A DNA stretch of 64,000 nucleotides, from assembly GCA_043765375.1 (NCBI GenBank), contig JAYUJH010000041.1:1-64000 (forward strand). Direction: 5' to 3'. Positions 8,732-18,504 of this stretch are shown one piece after another (position 1 is the first letter of the stretch; every line of letters begins with the position of its first letter). Source of the stretch: JAYUJH01 sp043765375 (GTDB lineage Bacteria > Pseudomonadota > Alphaproteobacteria > Rickettsiales > UBA998). The notes under the pieces were generated by a model that did no database searches, was not told where the DNA came from, and saw only the letters and a list, made by a program, of their open reading frames with translations. The translations under genes were made by a program, and so were the position numbers.

Positions 8732-11686
8732 ATGAATGCACAATCTTCATTAGCGCAACAATTGGCTGGGCAACAATCAGCTGGGCAACAATTGGGTGAG
8801 CAATCAAGCAATCAATCTTTATGGGATTTGTTTGATGCAACTGATTATTTATTCAGTGGCAATGGTTTGTTCGTTGAGGAAATGTATAAGTTATATTGCC
8901 AAGATACCAACAATGTAAGCGATGAATGGCGAGAGTTTTTCAATAATTTGCAGGCGCAGTGCATTGTGAAACGCAAGCCATCATGGGCGGATTATAATTC
9001 GGGCATTATTGGCGTGCTTGACCCTGAGGAAAAGCGGGAGATTGCCAAAAAAGAAAAAGAGATTAGGGCGCAAGATGATACGGCGATTTTGCACTCAATT
9101 CGGGCGTTGCAACTCATTCATGCTTATCGTGTTCGTGGACATTTGAAGGCAAATCTTGACCCGCTAATGCAGGTGGAATCGCGCGACCGTTCGCACCCTG
9201 AGCTAAATCCGCTTAATTATGGGTTTTCACGTGATGATTATACTAAAGAGATTTTCCTTGGTGGGACTTTAGGCAAGCAAAGTGCCAGTTTGAATGAGAT
9301 TTTGGATATATTAGAGCGCACCTATTGTTCAACCATTGGCGTTGAGTTTATGCATATTCAATATCCTGAACAAAAAGCGTGGATTCAAAATCGCATTGAG
9401 GCGATGCAAGGCAATCCGCATATTTCGCCTGCTGATAAACGTGAGATATTGAAAGATTTGATTGAAGTTGATAGTTTTGAGGAGTTTTTGCAGACTAAAT
9501 ATGCGGCAATGAAGCGATTTTCAATTCAAGGGGGTGATGCGATGATTCCGGGGTTGCAACAAATTATGCACACTTCGGCAAGGCTTGGCGTGGAAGAAGT
9601 GGTAATCGGAATGCCGCATCGTGGGCGCATGAACGTGCTAACTAACATTATGAAAAAGCCATATGTTGAGATGTTTTCATTATTCGCTGGTAATATGGAT
9701 TTTCCTGAATCGGTTAATTCTTCAGGTGATGTGAAATATCATATCGGGGTGTCAAGTGACCGTGAAATGCCAAATGGTAAGATGATTCACCTTTCGCTAA
9801 CTGCTAACCCTTCGCATTTGGAGGCGGTGAACCCTGTTGTTTGTGGCAAAGTGCGTGCCAAGCAAGATCAAAAAAATGATATTGAAAAACAAAAAGTCAT
9901 GGGGATTTTGTTGCATGGTGATGCAGCATTTGCGGGGCAGGGGATTGTGCCAGAAACGCTTTCACTCTCGGAGTTGCGGGGTTATCGTACTGGTGGAACA
10001 ATTCATATTATTGTGAATAATCAAATTGGTTTTACCACCGCACCACGTTATTCCCGCTTTACGCCTTACCCGTCAGATGTGGCAAAAATGGTGCAAGCTC
10101 CAATTTTCCATGTGAATGGTGAAGATCCTGAAGCGGTGGTATATGTATGTCGGTTGGCAGCGGAGTTTCGTCAAACATTTGGGCGTGACGTGGTGGTTGA
10201 TGTATTTTGTTATCGTAAATATGGTCATAATGAAGGCGATGAGCCAATGTTCACTCAACCAATTATGTATAATACGATTAGGCAGAAAAAATCTCCCGCT
10301 TTGCTATATGCTGATGTGTTGGTGTCGCAAGGAGTGATTACGCAAGCAGGAGTTGATAGCGAATATAAGCAATTTACTGAATTATTTGAAGCGCAATTAG
10401 CAGCAGGCAAGGATTATAAACCCAATTCCGCAGATTGGCTAGGTGGAGCTTGGTCAAACATGACGGAAGCGGAAGAAGCCCGCAATCGCCAAACTCCTGA
10501 TACTGGGGTGGATATGGCGGTGTTGCAGGATTTAGCGGCGCAAATGGCGGTGTTTCCCGCTGGCTTTAACGTTAATAAAAAACTCGCTCGCATCATTGAA
10601 ACACGCACCAAAGCGGTGCTTGATGGTGAGGGGATTGATTGGGCGATGGGTGAGCATTTGGCGTTTGCATCGTTGTTGAAAGATGGGTATGGATTGCGTT
10701 TAACTGGGCAGGATAGTTGCCGTGGGACGTTCTCGCATCGTCATTCAACTTTTGTGGATCAAACCACTGAAGAACGCTATATTCCGCTGAATAATTTGGC
10801 AGGGGTTGAGCGCAAGGCGGAAATCGTGGATAGTTCGCTTTCGGAGTTTGCAATTTTGGGTTTTGAATATGGTTATTCGCAAGCTGAGCCTAACTCTCTC
10901 ACCATTTGGGAATCGCAATTTGGTGATTTCGCTAATGGTGCGCAAGTGATGATTGATCAATTTATCGCATCTGGTGAGATTAAATGGTTGCGCATGTCAG
11001 GGCTGGTGATGTTACTGCCACATGGTTATGAGGGGCAAGGGCCCGAACATTCATCAGCTCGTTTGGAGCGGTTTTTGCAACTTTGCGGACAGGAAAATAT
11101 GCAGGTGGTGAATTGCACTACGCCCGCAAACTTTTTCCATGTGTTGCGTCGTCAGATGCACCGCAAGTTCCGCAAACCTTTGATTGTGATGACGCCAAAA
11201 TCATTATTGCGTCATAAGCGGGCGGTTTCAGTAATTAGCGATTTTGCACCAACAACGCATTTCAAAAAAGTTATTGGTGAGGTTGATGGAGGCATCAAAA
11301 ACGTTAAGCGTGTTATCATTACTAGTGGCAAAGTTTATTATGATTTATTGCAAAAGCGTGAGGATTTGGGGCGTGAAGATTTGAGGCGCACTGATGTAGC
11401 AATTTTGCGCCTTGAGCAATATTATCCGTTTCCGCACAACCAGTTGAAGGCAGAGCTTGAGAAATATGGCAATGCTGAAATTATTTGGGTGCAAGAAGAG
11501 CCAAAAAATATGGGGGCGTGGAGCTTTGTTGCGCCTTATATTGAGGAAGTGCTGGAGGATTGCGGCAGGGCAGGGGTGCGCCCTCGTTATGTTGGTCGGG
11601 CAATTTCAGCATCGCCCGCAGTTGGTTATTTGAAAATACATAATCGTGAGCAAGAAGAACTTGTCGCAAAAGCATTTGAGGGTTGA
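8732..11686 (+). CDS. sucA: 2-oxoglutarate dehydrogenase E1 component
   Basis: This is the thiamine-diphosphate subunit of the 2-oxoglutarate dehydrogenase complex of the TCA cycle; it decarboxylates 2-oxoglutarate and passes the succinyl group to SucB. The 984-residue protein shows LWDLFDATDYLFSGNG near the start, the MPHRGRMNVL motif, HIIVNNQIGFTT, KYGHNEGDEP and LPHGYEGQGPEHSSARLERF. The N terminus carries a Q-rich stretch made of four 15-bp repeat units (8756-8815), so the protein is longer than usual. An AGGA site precedes the ATG. sucB and lpd, normally next, are absent here; bcp follows after 3 bp. Confidence 0.97.
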   Translation: MNAQSSLAQQLAGQQSAGQQLGEQSSNQSLWDLFDATDYLFSGNGLFVEEMYKLYCQDTNNVSDEWREFFNNLQAQCIVKRKPSWADYNSGIIGVLDPEEKREIAKKEKEIRAQDDTAILHSIRALQLIHAYRVRGHLKANLDPLMQVESRDRSHPELNPLNYGFSRDDYTKEIFLGGTLGKQSASLNEILDILERTYCSTIGVEFMHIQYPEQKAWIQNRIEAMQGNPHISPADKREILKDLIEVDSFEEFLQTKYAAMKRFSIQGGDAMIPGLQQIMHTSARLGVEEVVIGMPHRGRMNVLTNIMKKPYVEMFSLFAGNMDFPESVNSSGDVKYHIGVSSDREMPNGKMIHLSLTANPSHLEAVNPVVCGKVRAKQDQKNDIEKQKVMGILLHGDAAFAGQGIVPETLSLSELRGYRTGGTIHIIVNNQIGFTTAPRYSRFTPYPSDVAKMVQAPIFHVNGEDPEAVVYVCRLAAEFRQTFGRDVVVDVFCYRKYGHNEGDEPMFTQPIMYNTIRQKKSPALLYADVLVSQGVITQAGVDSEYKQFTELFEAQLAAGKDYKPNSADWLGGAWSNMTEAEEARNRQTPDTGVDMAVLQDLAAQMAVFPAGFNVNKKLARIIETRTKAVLDGEGIDWAMGEHLAFASLLKDGYGLRLTGQDSCRGTFSHRHSTFVDQTTEERYIPLNNLAGVERKAEIVDSSLSEFAILGFEYGYSQAEPNSLTIWESQFGDFANGAQVMIDQFIASGEIKWLRMSGLVMLLPHGYEGQGPEHSSARLERFLQLCGQENMQVVNCTTPANFFHVLRRQMHRKFRKPLIVMTPKSLLRHKRAVSVISDFAPTTHFKKVIGEVDGGIKNVKRVIITSGKVYYDLLQKREDLGREDLRRTDVAILRLEQYYPFPHNQLKAELEKYGNAEIIWVQEEPKNMGAWSFVAPYIEEVLEDCGRAGVRPRYVGRAISASPAVGYLKIHNREQEELVAKAFEG
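8756..8815 (+). repeat. 15-bp x4 tandem repeat in sucA
   Basis: Four consecutive 15-bp units (first three CAACAATTGGCTGGG, CAACAATCAGCTGGG, CAACAATTGGGTGAG, fourth diverged) encode QQLAG, QQSAG, QQLGE and QSSNQ near the N terminus of SucA. The unit length keeps the frame. It belongs to a set of 15-bp repeats seen through the window. Confidence 0.85.
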
Positions 11687-11689
11687 TTA

Positions 11690-12142
11690 ATGATTGAGAT
11701 AGGTAAGCAAGCACCAGATTTTATGGTGAAAAATCAAGCGGGTGAGCAACGCAATTTAGTGGATTTTGGGGGCAAAAAATTAGTGATTTATTTTTATCCC
11801 AAAGATGATACGTCAGGTTGCACGGTGGAGGCAAAAGATTTTAGCGAGTTGCTCCCACAATTTATCGCCAAGGGAGCGCATGTTGTTGGCGTTTCTCGTG
11901 ATACTCAATCATCGCATTGTAAGTTCATCGCCAAGCATGAATTGGCGTTGGAGTTGCTTGCCGATGAAGATGGTTCAATGTGCGAATCTTATGGCGTGTG
12001 GGTTGAGAAATCTATGTATGGCAAAAAATATATGGGCATTGAACGAACCACTTTGCTGATTAATGAGGTTGGTGCAGTGCAGCAAATATGGCGCAAAGTG
12101 CAGGTCAAAAATCATGCACAATCGGTGCTGGAAGCAATATGA
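11690..12142 (+). CDS. bcp: Thioredoxin-dependent peroxiredoxin (Bcp/PrxQ)
   Basis: The 150-residue product is a BCP-type peroxiredoxin that reduces hydroperoxides. The peroxidatic cysteine is Cys44 in DDTSGCTVEAKDF. In E. coli Bcp a resolving cysteine lies five residues later (CTxxAC); here that position is Lys49, so this enzyme lacks the usual partner and may resolve through an external thiol. The rest matches the family (YFYPKDD, GVSRD, YGVWVEKSMYGKKYMGIERTT). It starts 3 bp after sucA and its stop overlaps the proA start (ATGA), indicating a sucA-bcp-proA transcript. Confidence 0.93.
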   Translation: MIEIGKQAPDFMVKNQAGEQRNLVDFGGKKLVIYFYPKDDTSGCTVEAKDFSELLPQFIAKGAHVVGVSRDTQSSHCKFIAKHELALELLADEDGSMCESYGVWVEKSMYGKKYMGIERTTLLINEVGAVQQIWRKVQVKNHAQSVLEAI

Positions 12143-13383
12143 CAACAATGCTGGAGATGGGCAAAAAAGCAAAAGCGGCTTACAGAGTTTTGTCATTAGC
12201 AGGTTCTGCGCAAAAAAACACGGCGTTGCAAGCATCAGCAAAGGCGTTGCTTGAACGAAATGCGCAAATAATCGCCGCTAATCATATTGATATGGACAAT
12301 GGACGCAATAAACAATTATCCGCTGCTATGTTGGATAGGTTGCACTTGAACGAGGCTCGCATTAAAGCAATCAGTGATGGTATGTTGGCGATTGCTTTAA
12401 TGCCAGATCCTGTTGGGTGTGAATTGGAGGCTTGGGATCGTCCAAGTGGGTTGCATATTCGTAAAGTCACAGTCCCGCTTGGGGTGATTGGTATCATCTA
12501 TGAATCCCGCCCGAACGTCACCGCAGATGCAGGGGCAATATGTCTGAAATCAGGGAATGCAGCGATTTTGCGGGCGGGGGCGGATAGTTTGCACTCGTCG
12601 CAAGCGATTATGGAGTGTTTGCGCATCGGTTTGGTGCAATCTGGTTTGCCTGAAGATTGCTTGCAATTAGTGCAATCAGTTGATCGGGCGATAGTTGGTG
12701 AAATGTTGCAATTGGTTGATTATATTGATGTGATTGTGCCTCGTGGTGGCAAAAGCCTAACTGCACGAGTGGATAGCGAATCTCGCATTCCAACGATTTT
12801 GCATCTTGATGGTAATTGTCATATTTATGTTCACGCAGCAGCAGATTTAGCCAAAACTTTGCGAGTGGTGAATAATGCAAAATTGCGCCGCACTGGGGTT
12901 TGTGGGGCGGCAGAATCATTATTAATTGATGCAGAAATTGCGTCCGAATTTTTACCCGCTATCATTAATGCTCTTCCGCAAGTGGAAATTAGAGGTGACG
13001 CTGCCGCAATGACAATTGACCCTCGTATTGTGCCAGCAAATGATGAAGATTGGAGCAGTGAATATTTGGATAAAATTATTTCAGTCAAAATTGTAGCAAA
13101 TGTTTGTGATGCCGCTAAACATATTAACCAATATGGCTCACATCATACTGATTGCATCATCACAGAAGATGCAAATATTGCAGCACAATTTTTGGCAAAT
13201 GTGGATAGTGCAATCGTCATGCACAATACTTCCACTCAATTTGCTGATGGCGGAGAGTTTGGTATGGGGGCAGAAATTGGTATTTCAACTGGGCGTTTGC
13301 ATGCAAGGGGGCCAGTTGGTGCGGCGCAATTAGTCACTTATAAATATGTGGTAACAAGTGATGGTGCTTTGCGTGCCGTTTAA
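12139..13383 (+). CDS. proA: Glutamate-5-semialdehyde dehydrogenase (gamma-glutamyl phosphate reductase)
   Basis: ProA reduces gamma-glutamyl phosphate to glutamate semialdehyde with NADPH, the second step of proline synthesis. I place the start at ATG 12139, which overlaps the bcp stop in an ATGA and gives a normal 414-residue protein; an in-frame ATG at 12088 lies deep inside bcp. Family motifs are clear: VTVPLGVIGIIYESRPNVT, LKSGNAAILRAG, DVIVPRGGKSL, the catalytic cysteine in LRRTGVCGAAESLL, and the GEFGMGAEIGISTGRLHARGP end. proB is not in the window. Confidence 0.95.
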   Translation: MTTMLEMGKKAKAAYRVLSLAGSAQKNTALQASAKALLERNAQIIAANHIDMDNGRNKQLSAAMLDRLHLNEARIKAISDGMLAIALMPDPVGCELEAWDRPSGLHIRKVTVPLGVIGIIYESRPNVTADAGAICLKSGNAAILRAGADSLHSSQAIMECLRIGLVQSGLPEDCLQLVQSVDRAIVGEMLQLVDYIDVIVPRGGKSLTARVDSESRIPTILHLDGNCHIYVHAAADLAKTLRVVNNAKLRRTGVCGAAESLLIDAEIASEFLPAIINALPQVEIRGDAAAMTIDPRIVPANDEDWSSEYLDKIISVKIVANVCDAAKHINQYGSHHTDCIITEDANIAAQFLANVDSAIVMHNTSTQFADGGEFGMGAEIGISTGRLHARGPVGAAQLVTYKYVVTSDGALRAV

Positions 13384-13474
13384 TATGGTTCATAATTTTT
13401 CACTCATTGCATTTTATTGATAAATAAAAATATGGTTGGTGCAATTATAGCTTGCCTTATCTAGCTCAATTGAC

Positions 13475-14104
13475 TCACCTCACATATCGTAGCAATTCTG
13501 CTGCCATTTTCTCTGCGGAATCTTCTTGAGTAAAATGCGTGATATATTTACCAGTTTTGTCCATCAAATAGATAAAATCGGAATGATTAATATTACCATT
13601 TTTCGTAAGCAATTTCCCCGCTTCATAATAAACTTTGAATGCGTTCGCTGCTTGTTTAGTTTGCGCTTCCGTCCCAGTTAATGCCATGAAACTTGGGTGA
13701 AAATTGCTGATATATTCTCGCATAACTGAGGGATTATCGTGATTTGGGTCAATGCTAATGAAAATTGGGCGCACATCATCGCTTAAGTTACCAATTTTAT
13801 CCAACGCATTTGTTATATTTCCAAGTGTAGTTGGGCAAACTGCGGGGCAGGAAGTAAAACCAAAATATACCAGTGAAAAATATCCCTGCAAAATAGATTC
13901 ATCAACTTTATTTTCATTCGCATCAATCAGTTGGAACTTTCCTCCAATTTCAGCCTCGCCTGTGGTTGGAGATCGCCTATTTTGTTGCTTACCAATTCCT
14001 GCTTCACCCTCACCAATATTTGGTATGGGTTGAATTGTCCAAACGGCAAGCCCTGCTGCTGCAATCAACGCCAAACTGATAATCAAACTTAGATATTTAC
14101 GCAT
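13475..14104 (-). CDS. SCO1/SenC family copper chaperone
   Basis: The 209-residue protein has an N-terminal membrane anchor (about 5-24) and a thioredoxin-fold periplasmic domain. The copper-binding motif is present as GFTSCPAVCPTTL (CxxxC), with the distal histidine in NHSDFIYLMDK. SCO proteins deliver copper to, or reduce, the CuA site of cytochrome c oxidase. No oxidase genes are near. It follows the HlyD gene by 36 bp on the same strand and may be cotranscribed, with no obvious functional link. The stretch between the anchor and the domain is unusually rich in charged residues. Confidence 0.93.
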   Translation of the reverse strand: MRKYLSLIISLALIAAAGLAVWTIQPIPNIGEGEAGIGKQQNRRSPTTGEAEIGGKFQLIDANENKVDESILQGYFSLVYFGFTSCPAVCPTTLGNITNALDKIGNLSDDVRPIFISIDPNHDNPSVMREYISNFHPSFMALTGTEAQTKQAANAFKVYYEAGKLLTKNGNINHSDFIYLMDKTGKYITHFTQEDSAEKMAAELLRYVR

Positions 14105-14140
14105 ATATGCCCCTTATGCTTCCTTATTCTTCACGAAATG

Positions 14141-15616
14141 TTATTCTTCACGGAATGATTTGCTAAATGAATCACGAATTGGCGAAAATAAATATTGCAA
14201 CAAAGTGCGCTCACCCGTAACAATTAACACATCTGTTGGCATTCCGGGATATAATTCTACATTATCAAGATGGCTCAATTCATCGCTATCAACTACAACA
14301 CGAGCTTTATAATATGATGTTCCACGTTGCAAATCATCAAATCTATCAGCTGAAATATTCGCAACTCGCCCCTTGATTGGTGGCACAAACCTTGCTTTGT
14401 AAGCACTGAGGCGCACACTTGCTTCCAGCCCATCACGCACTACATCAATATCTTGCGGTTGAACCATCGCTTCCACGATTAGCGCATCATCTTTTGGAAT
14501 AATATCCATCAATTTATCACCGGGTTTAATCACCCCACCGACCGTATGCACTTGTAAATCCGTCACTTTGCCCGTTAATGGTGCAACGATATTAATACGG
14601 GTGAAGGTATCTTCACTCGCACGAATGCGCTCTTCAATGTCGGATAAGTTTGCCTGCGTTTCCTTGAACTCAACGTTCACCTCATTCAAAAAACTGTTGC
14701 TGGTATTGATTATTTCAATCTCAGATTCGCCAATGCTTTGACGCGCCCGAGATACTCCCGCTACCGCCTCGCCCAAAGATCCTTCCAGCGCAGATTTTTG
14801 CCGTTGCAATGATAGCAACCGAGATTTCGGCGCATTATTATTTGCCACCAACTGAGCCACTGATTGAATCTCTTGATTCACAAATCCAATTTGGTTACGG
14901 CTTGACGATGCTTGCGATTCCAATCCTCGTATTTCATCTTTATATTGCTGAATCTTTTGACGATGAATAGCAATTTTTCCTTTCACACTATTGCGCCTTG
15001 AATCAAATAATCTGCGCTGATTTTCTAGTGATTCCCTCGCCGTTATATCCGTTTGTTCAATATCAGTTAAATCTTTGCTAAATGGTATTTCACCCAAATC
15101 ATCACGTTCGGCAATCAGCCTCGCCTCCGTTGCTTTGAGTGTTAAATATTGTTTGCGCACTAGTTCAAACCGAGCTTTAGCTGTTGTTTCATCTAGTCGC
15201 ACTAAAATATCACCTTTATTAACCGCCTGTCCCTCACGCACCATGATTGCATCAACAATTCCACCCTCCAAATGCTGAATGGTTTTTTTGTTGCTATCCA
15301 AAATTACTCGCCCAGGTGCAATCGCCGCACTATCCAGCGGAGCAATTGCTGACCATAGGCCAAATACGCCAAATAACAAACCAATTCCAACCAAACCAAT
15401 TGAAATTGATTTGCGGGCGAAATATTCAGGGGAATCAGGGTTGATTTTGCTTGGTAGGGGAGTCAACCATTGTGAAACCGCATCAATTTTCTTAATCAAA
15501 CTATCCGTTGTTTTGTTTGAAACTGGGCTTGAAACTGCACTAGCTGAAGATTTTTGAGCAGGTAGATTTTTTGATGATTTAGCATTAGCGGGCAATTGAG
15601 GGGAATTATTATCCAT
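14141..15616 (-). CDS. Type I secretion membrane fusion protein (HlyD/PrtE family)
   Basis: The 491-residue adaptor spans the periplasm and links the inner-membrane ABC exporter to a TolC-like outer-membrane channel. After a disordered 60-residue start there is one membrane helix (about 85-108, ISIGLVGIGLLFGVFGLWSAIAPL). It is followed by the lipoyl-type half (GRVILDSNKKTIQHLEGG, IMVREGQAVNKGDILVRLD), a long coiled-coil hairpin (about 155-330), and the C-terminal beta-barrel region ending PGMPTDVLIVTGERTLLQYLFSPI, typical of PrtE/HlyD adaptors. The ABC gene lies 83 bp upstream on the same strand. No outer-membrane channel or secreted RTX substrate is in the window. Confidence 0.94.
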   Translation of the reverse strand: MDNNSPQLPANAKSSKNLPAQKSSASAVSSPVSNKTTDSLIKKIDAVSQWLTPLPSKINPDSPEYFARKSISIGLVGIGLLFGVFGLWSAIAPLDSAAIAPGRVILDSNKKTIQHLEGGIVDAIMVREGQAVNKGDILVRLDETTAKARFELVRKQYLTLKATEARLIAERDDLGEIPFSKDLTDIEQTDITARESLENQRRLFDSRRNSVKGKIAIHRQKIQQYKDEIRGLESQASSSRNQIGFVNQEIQSVAQLVANNNAPKSRLLSLQRQKSALEGSLGEAVAGVSRARQSIGESEIEIINTSNSFLNEVNVEFKETQANLSDIEERIRASEDTFTRINIVAPLTGKVTDLQVHTVGGVIKPGDKLMDIIPKDDALIVEAMVQPQDIDVVRDGLEASVRLSAYKARFVPPIKGRVANISADRFDDLQRGTSYYKARVVVDSDELSHLDNVELYPGMPTDVLIVTGERTLLQYLFSPIRDSFSKSFREE

Positions 15617-15699
15617 GATATATACTCTGATATGATTTTATTTCTGCATCTATTTTTAGACGGCTAATATTTGCCAATTATGGTTGCTAATATTGAGAT

Positions 15700-17388
15700 T
15701 TAAGTTTGTTGATATTGACGGATAACTTCGGCGTTAGGACCAAATCTATCAATAATACCGTTTTTTAGCACCAACAACATATCAACATTAGCAACGATTG
15801 TTTGGCGATGTGCAACCACAATGAAAGTTGTTCCAGCTTGTTTCATGTTTTGCAAAGCTATCAACAAAGCACGCTCACCATCACCGTCCAAGTTGCTATT
15901 TGGTTCATCTAGCAACACGAATTTTGGATCACCATATAATGCCCGAGCCAAACCGATGCGCTGACGTTGTCCTGGTGATAAACTATTCATGCGAGGATTT
16001 ACCTTGGTTTCATAACCTTGAGGTAAGCGCAAAATCATCTCATGACATTCCGCCATTTTACACGCTTTGATCACTGCTTCCATTGGTGCATTTTTGTTCA
16101 TTCTGGCGATATTATCCTTAATTGTTCCCGTGAATAAATCAACCGACTGTGGCATATATCCCACATATTGACCGAAATTAGCACGATTCCATTTGAATGT
16201 CTCCGCTCCATCTAAACGCACTGCTCCATGAGATGGTGGCAATAATCCGATAATCAACTTGGATAATGTTGATTTTCCTGCCGCCGATGGGCCAATAATT
16301 CCAAGCGATTGTCCCGCTGCCAAAGAAAAAGTAACTCCCTTGATGATTGGTGCAGTATTTGGTGGCGTAAATATGATATTCTCAACTGATAATGCGCCAG
16401 TTGGTTCAGGCAATTCTAGCGTTCCCCGCTCAATTGTTCTGCCATTTGATAATGCATTATTCAAACGATTATATGAATCACGGGCGGAAATGAAACTCTT
16501 CCACATTGAAATTGCATTCTCAAATGGAGAGAGCGCACGTCCAACCAATATTGAGCTGGCAATCATTCCACCAACCGTCAACTCATTTTTCAGCGACAGG
16601 TAACCACCAATTCCAGTCACCGCAATTTGCACCACCAAGCGCAACACACGTGAAACTGATTGAATTAGGTTAGCCCGACGATTACCGTTAAGATTGTGGA
16701 TTGAGGCGGCATCTTGATGTTCTTTCCAGGCGAGCTTGACATTCTCCATCATTCCCATTGCTTCAATTGCTTCAGCATTTCGCCCCGCAATATCCGCTAA
16801 AAAATGGCTATTAATTTGCTCTTTGCTTGCTTCTTCAAACGGCTTGCGGGTGACAAGTTCATTAAGATAACCAAATAATAGCAAAATCACCAAGCCAATA
16901 ACCGTGATGAAACCGAGTATCGGATTAATTAAATATACCACGATAATAAATATTAGTGACCAAGGAATATCCATTAATGTAGCAACTGAACCTGTGATAA
17001 AACTGCGAATAGAAGTCATATCACGTTGATGTTGCGATGCGTTCACATATGACCCAAGTGATGATTTCACTACTGCATCTGCCAACAAATTAGGTGATAT
17101 TTCTTGATCTAACCATTCACTCACTGAAAGCAAAATAAGGTTACGAACAGCGAAAAACACTCCATAAAACACCAAACCAACAATCATGATGATGGTTAGC
17201 ATGATTAATGTTTCAATGCTTCTGCTGGATAAAACCCGATCCAGCACTTGCAATGAATAAAGCGGCAATACCAACATTAACACATTGATGCACAAGCTAA
17301 ATAACCCCGCATATACAAATGCTCGTTTGGCTTTGCGCATATAAGGTTTGAGTGGATTATCTATAGATGTGTCAAAAATATCATTCAT
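15700..17388 (-). CDS. Type I secretion system permease/ATPase (PrtD family)
   Basis: The 562-residue protein fuses a six-helix ABC membrane domain (about 20-300) to an ATPase domain. Visible motifs are Walker A GPSAAGKSTLSK, signature LSPGQRQRIGLARAL, Walker B FVLLDEPNSNLD and the H-loop VVAHR. There is no N-terminal C39 peptidase domain, so it resembles the PrtD/AprD exporters of unprocessed C-terminal-signal substrates. I use ATG 17388; the in-frame TTG at 17424 would run into the kinase gene. It follows the sensor kinase and precedes the HlyD gene, so the exporter may be under that two-component system. Confidence 0.94.
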   Translation of the reverse strand: MNDIFDTSIDNPLKPYMRKAKRAFVYAGLFSLCINVLMLVLPLYSLQVLDRVLSSRSIETLIMLTIIMIVGLVFYGVFFAVRNLILLSVSEWLDQEISPNLLADAVVKSSLGSYVNASQHQRDMTSIRSFITGSVATLMDIPWSLIFIIVVYLINPILGFITVIGLVILLLFGYLNELVTRKPFEEASKEQINSHFLADIAGRNAEAIEAMGMMENVKLAWKEHQDAASIHNLNGNRRANLIQSVSRVLRLVVQIAVTGIGGYLSLKNELTVGGMIASSILVGRALSPFENAISMWKSFISARDSYNRLNNALSNGRTIERGTLELPEPTGALSVENIIFTPPNTAPIIKGVTFSLAAGQSLGIIGPSAAGKSTLSKLIIGLLPPSHGAVRLDGAETFKWNRANFGQYVGYMPQSVDLFTGTIKDNIARMNKNAPMEAVIKACKMAECHEMILRLPQGYETKVNPRMNSLSPGQRQRIGLARALYGDPKFVLLDEPNSNLDGDGERALLIALQNMKQAGTTFIVVAHRQTIVANVDMLLVLKNGIIDRFGPNAEVIRQYQQT

Positions 17389-17433
17389 ACTCTGCAATCT
17401 AGCAAATAATATCAAAAAAGCCAATCAAATAAT

Positions 17434-18492
17434 TTATATTTTTGTGAAACTGGTTTGCAAGCAAAATCCTTGTTCGTTGCTATGAGCGATGATTTCACCG
17501 CAATGTAATTTGATGATTGCCTGCACCAAACTAAGCCCCAACCCATTGCCTTGATGGCTAGTTCGGGCTGCATCAGTGCGATAAAAACGTTGAAAAATCC
17601 TATCCAAATGCTCCACTTGCACATGGCTACCACTATTTTTGATGGTAAATATTATTTCACTCGCATCACTTTGTAATGATAAATAAATATCCCCGCCTTC
17701 TGGTGCATATTTCACCGCATTATCAATCATGTTAGCAAATGCTTGAAACAACAAATGACGATCGCCGAAAAAATCAGTTTTTTGTAAGTTAATATGCAGA
17801 TTTTGCTGTTTTTCTGCCACTAATGGCTCGTAATATTCTGCTACATCTTCAATTAATTTATCAAGTTGCAACGCCTCTCCTTCGCTTCGCCACTTGCCCG
17901 ATTCAATAGTGCGAATGCGTAGCAAGGCGGCAAAAGTTGCAAGTAAATGGTCAGCTTCCGCAATTAAATTGTCAACATCTTCTTCAATTTCCAACCCTTC
18001 CAACTCACTTTTATCATGTAACATTTCCAACCGATTTTTCAGGCGAGTGAGTGGTGTGCGCAAATCATGAGCTATCATATCAGAAACTTGGCGAACTTCG
18101 TCCATTAAATGTTCAATCCGAGCGAATAATTGGTTGAGAATATCCGCTAATTTGGATAAATCGTCCCATGATCCAAAATATGGAATGCGCCCTGATAAAT
18201 CACCAGTTTGAATTACTTTATTCGCCGTATTTGCGATAATATTAATGCGATAAACTACCCTATCCGCAATATAAAATCCCCCAATAGCAAGGAAAAACAA
18301 TAATGCAGATACGCCCCACCCAAGTGCAGTTACCAATTTATGGTTGCCGTTTATGCTTGTTTTTGTATATGCCAAATCCATAAAAAATAGCAATATTAGC
18401 ACAGAAACGGTTAGCAATAACGTGAACAGCAAAGCCAGTGCAATGCTGGAGCTACGGCTTGGAGTGATGGATTTATGTGATAATTTATCCAT
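17434..18492 (-). CDS. Sensor histidine kinase
   Basis: The 352-residue inner-membrane kinase has two membrane helices (about 17-39 and 54-76) with only a short periplasmic loop between them, a HAMP linker, then the HisKA dimerisation domain with the phospho-acceptor His142 in IAHDLRTPLTRL. The HATPase domain has an N box (FANMIDNAVKYAPEGG) and a G box (GNGLGLSLVQAI). The very short loop argues against a large external ligand domain. It lies 12 bp after its response regulator and 45 bp before the type I ABC gene. The signal is unknown. Confidence 0.93.
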   Translation of the reverse strand: MDKLSHKSITPSRSSSIALALLFTLLLTVSVLILLFFMDLAYTKTSINGNHKLVTALGWGVSALLFFLAIGGFYIADRVVYRINIIANTANKVIQTGDLSGRIPYFGSWDDLSKLADILNQLFARIEHLMDEVRQVSDMIAHDLRTPLTRLKNRLEMLHDKSELEGLEIEEDVDNLIAEADHLLATFAALLRIRTIESGKWRSEGEALQLDKLIEDVAEYYEPLVAEKQQNLHINLQKTDFFGDRHLLFQAFANMIDNAVKYAPEGGDIYLSLQSDASEIIFTIKNSGSHVQVEHLDRIFQRFYRTDAARTSHQGNGLGLSLVQAIIKLHCGEIIAHSNEQGFCLQTSFTKI

Positions 18493-18504
18493 TATTATCG
18501 TGAA

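Noticed and set aside
12088..12138. Upstream in-frame start for proA
   Set aside because: It would lie inside bcp and add 17 residues not typical of ProA; the ATGA overlap at 12139 is a better start.
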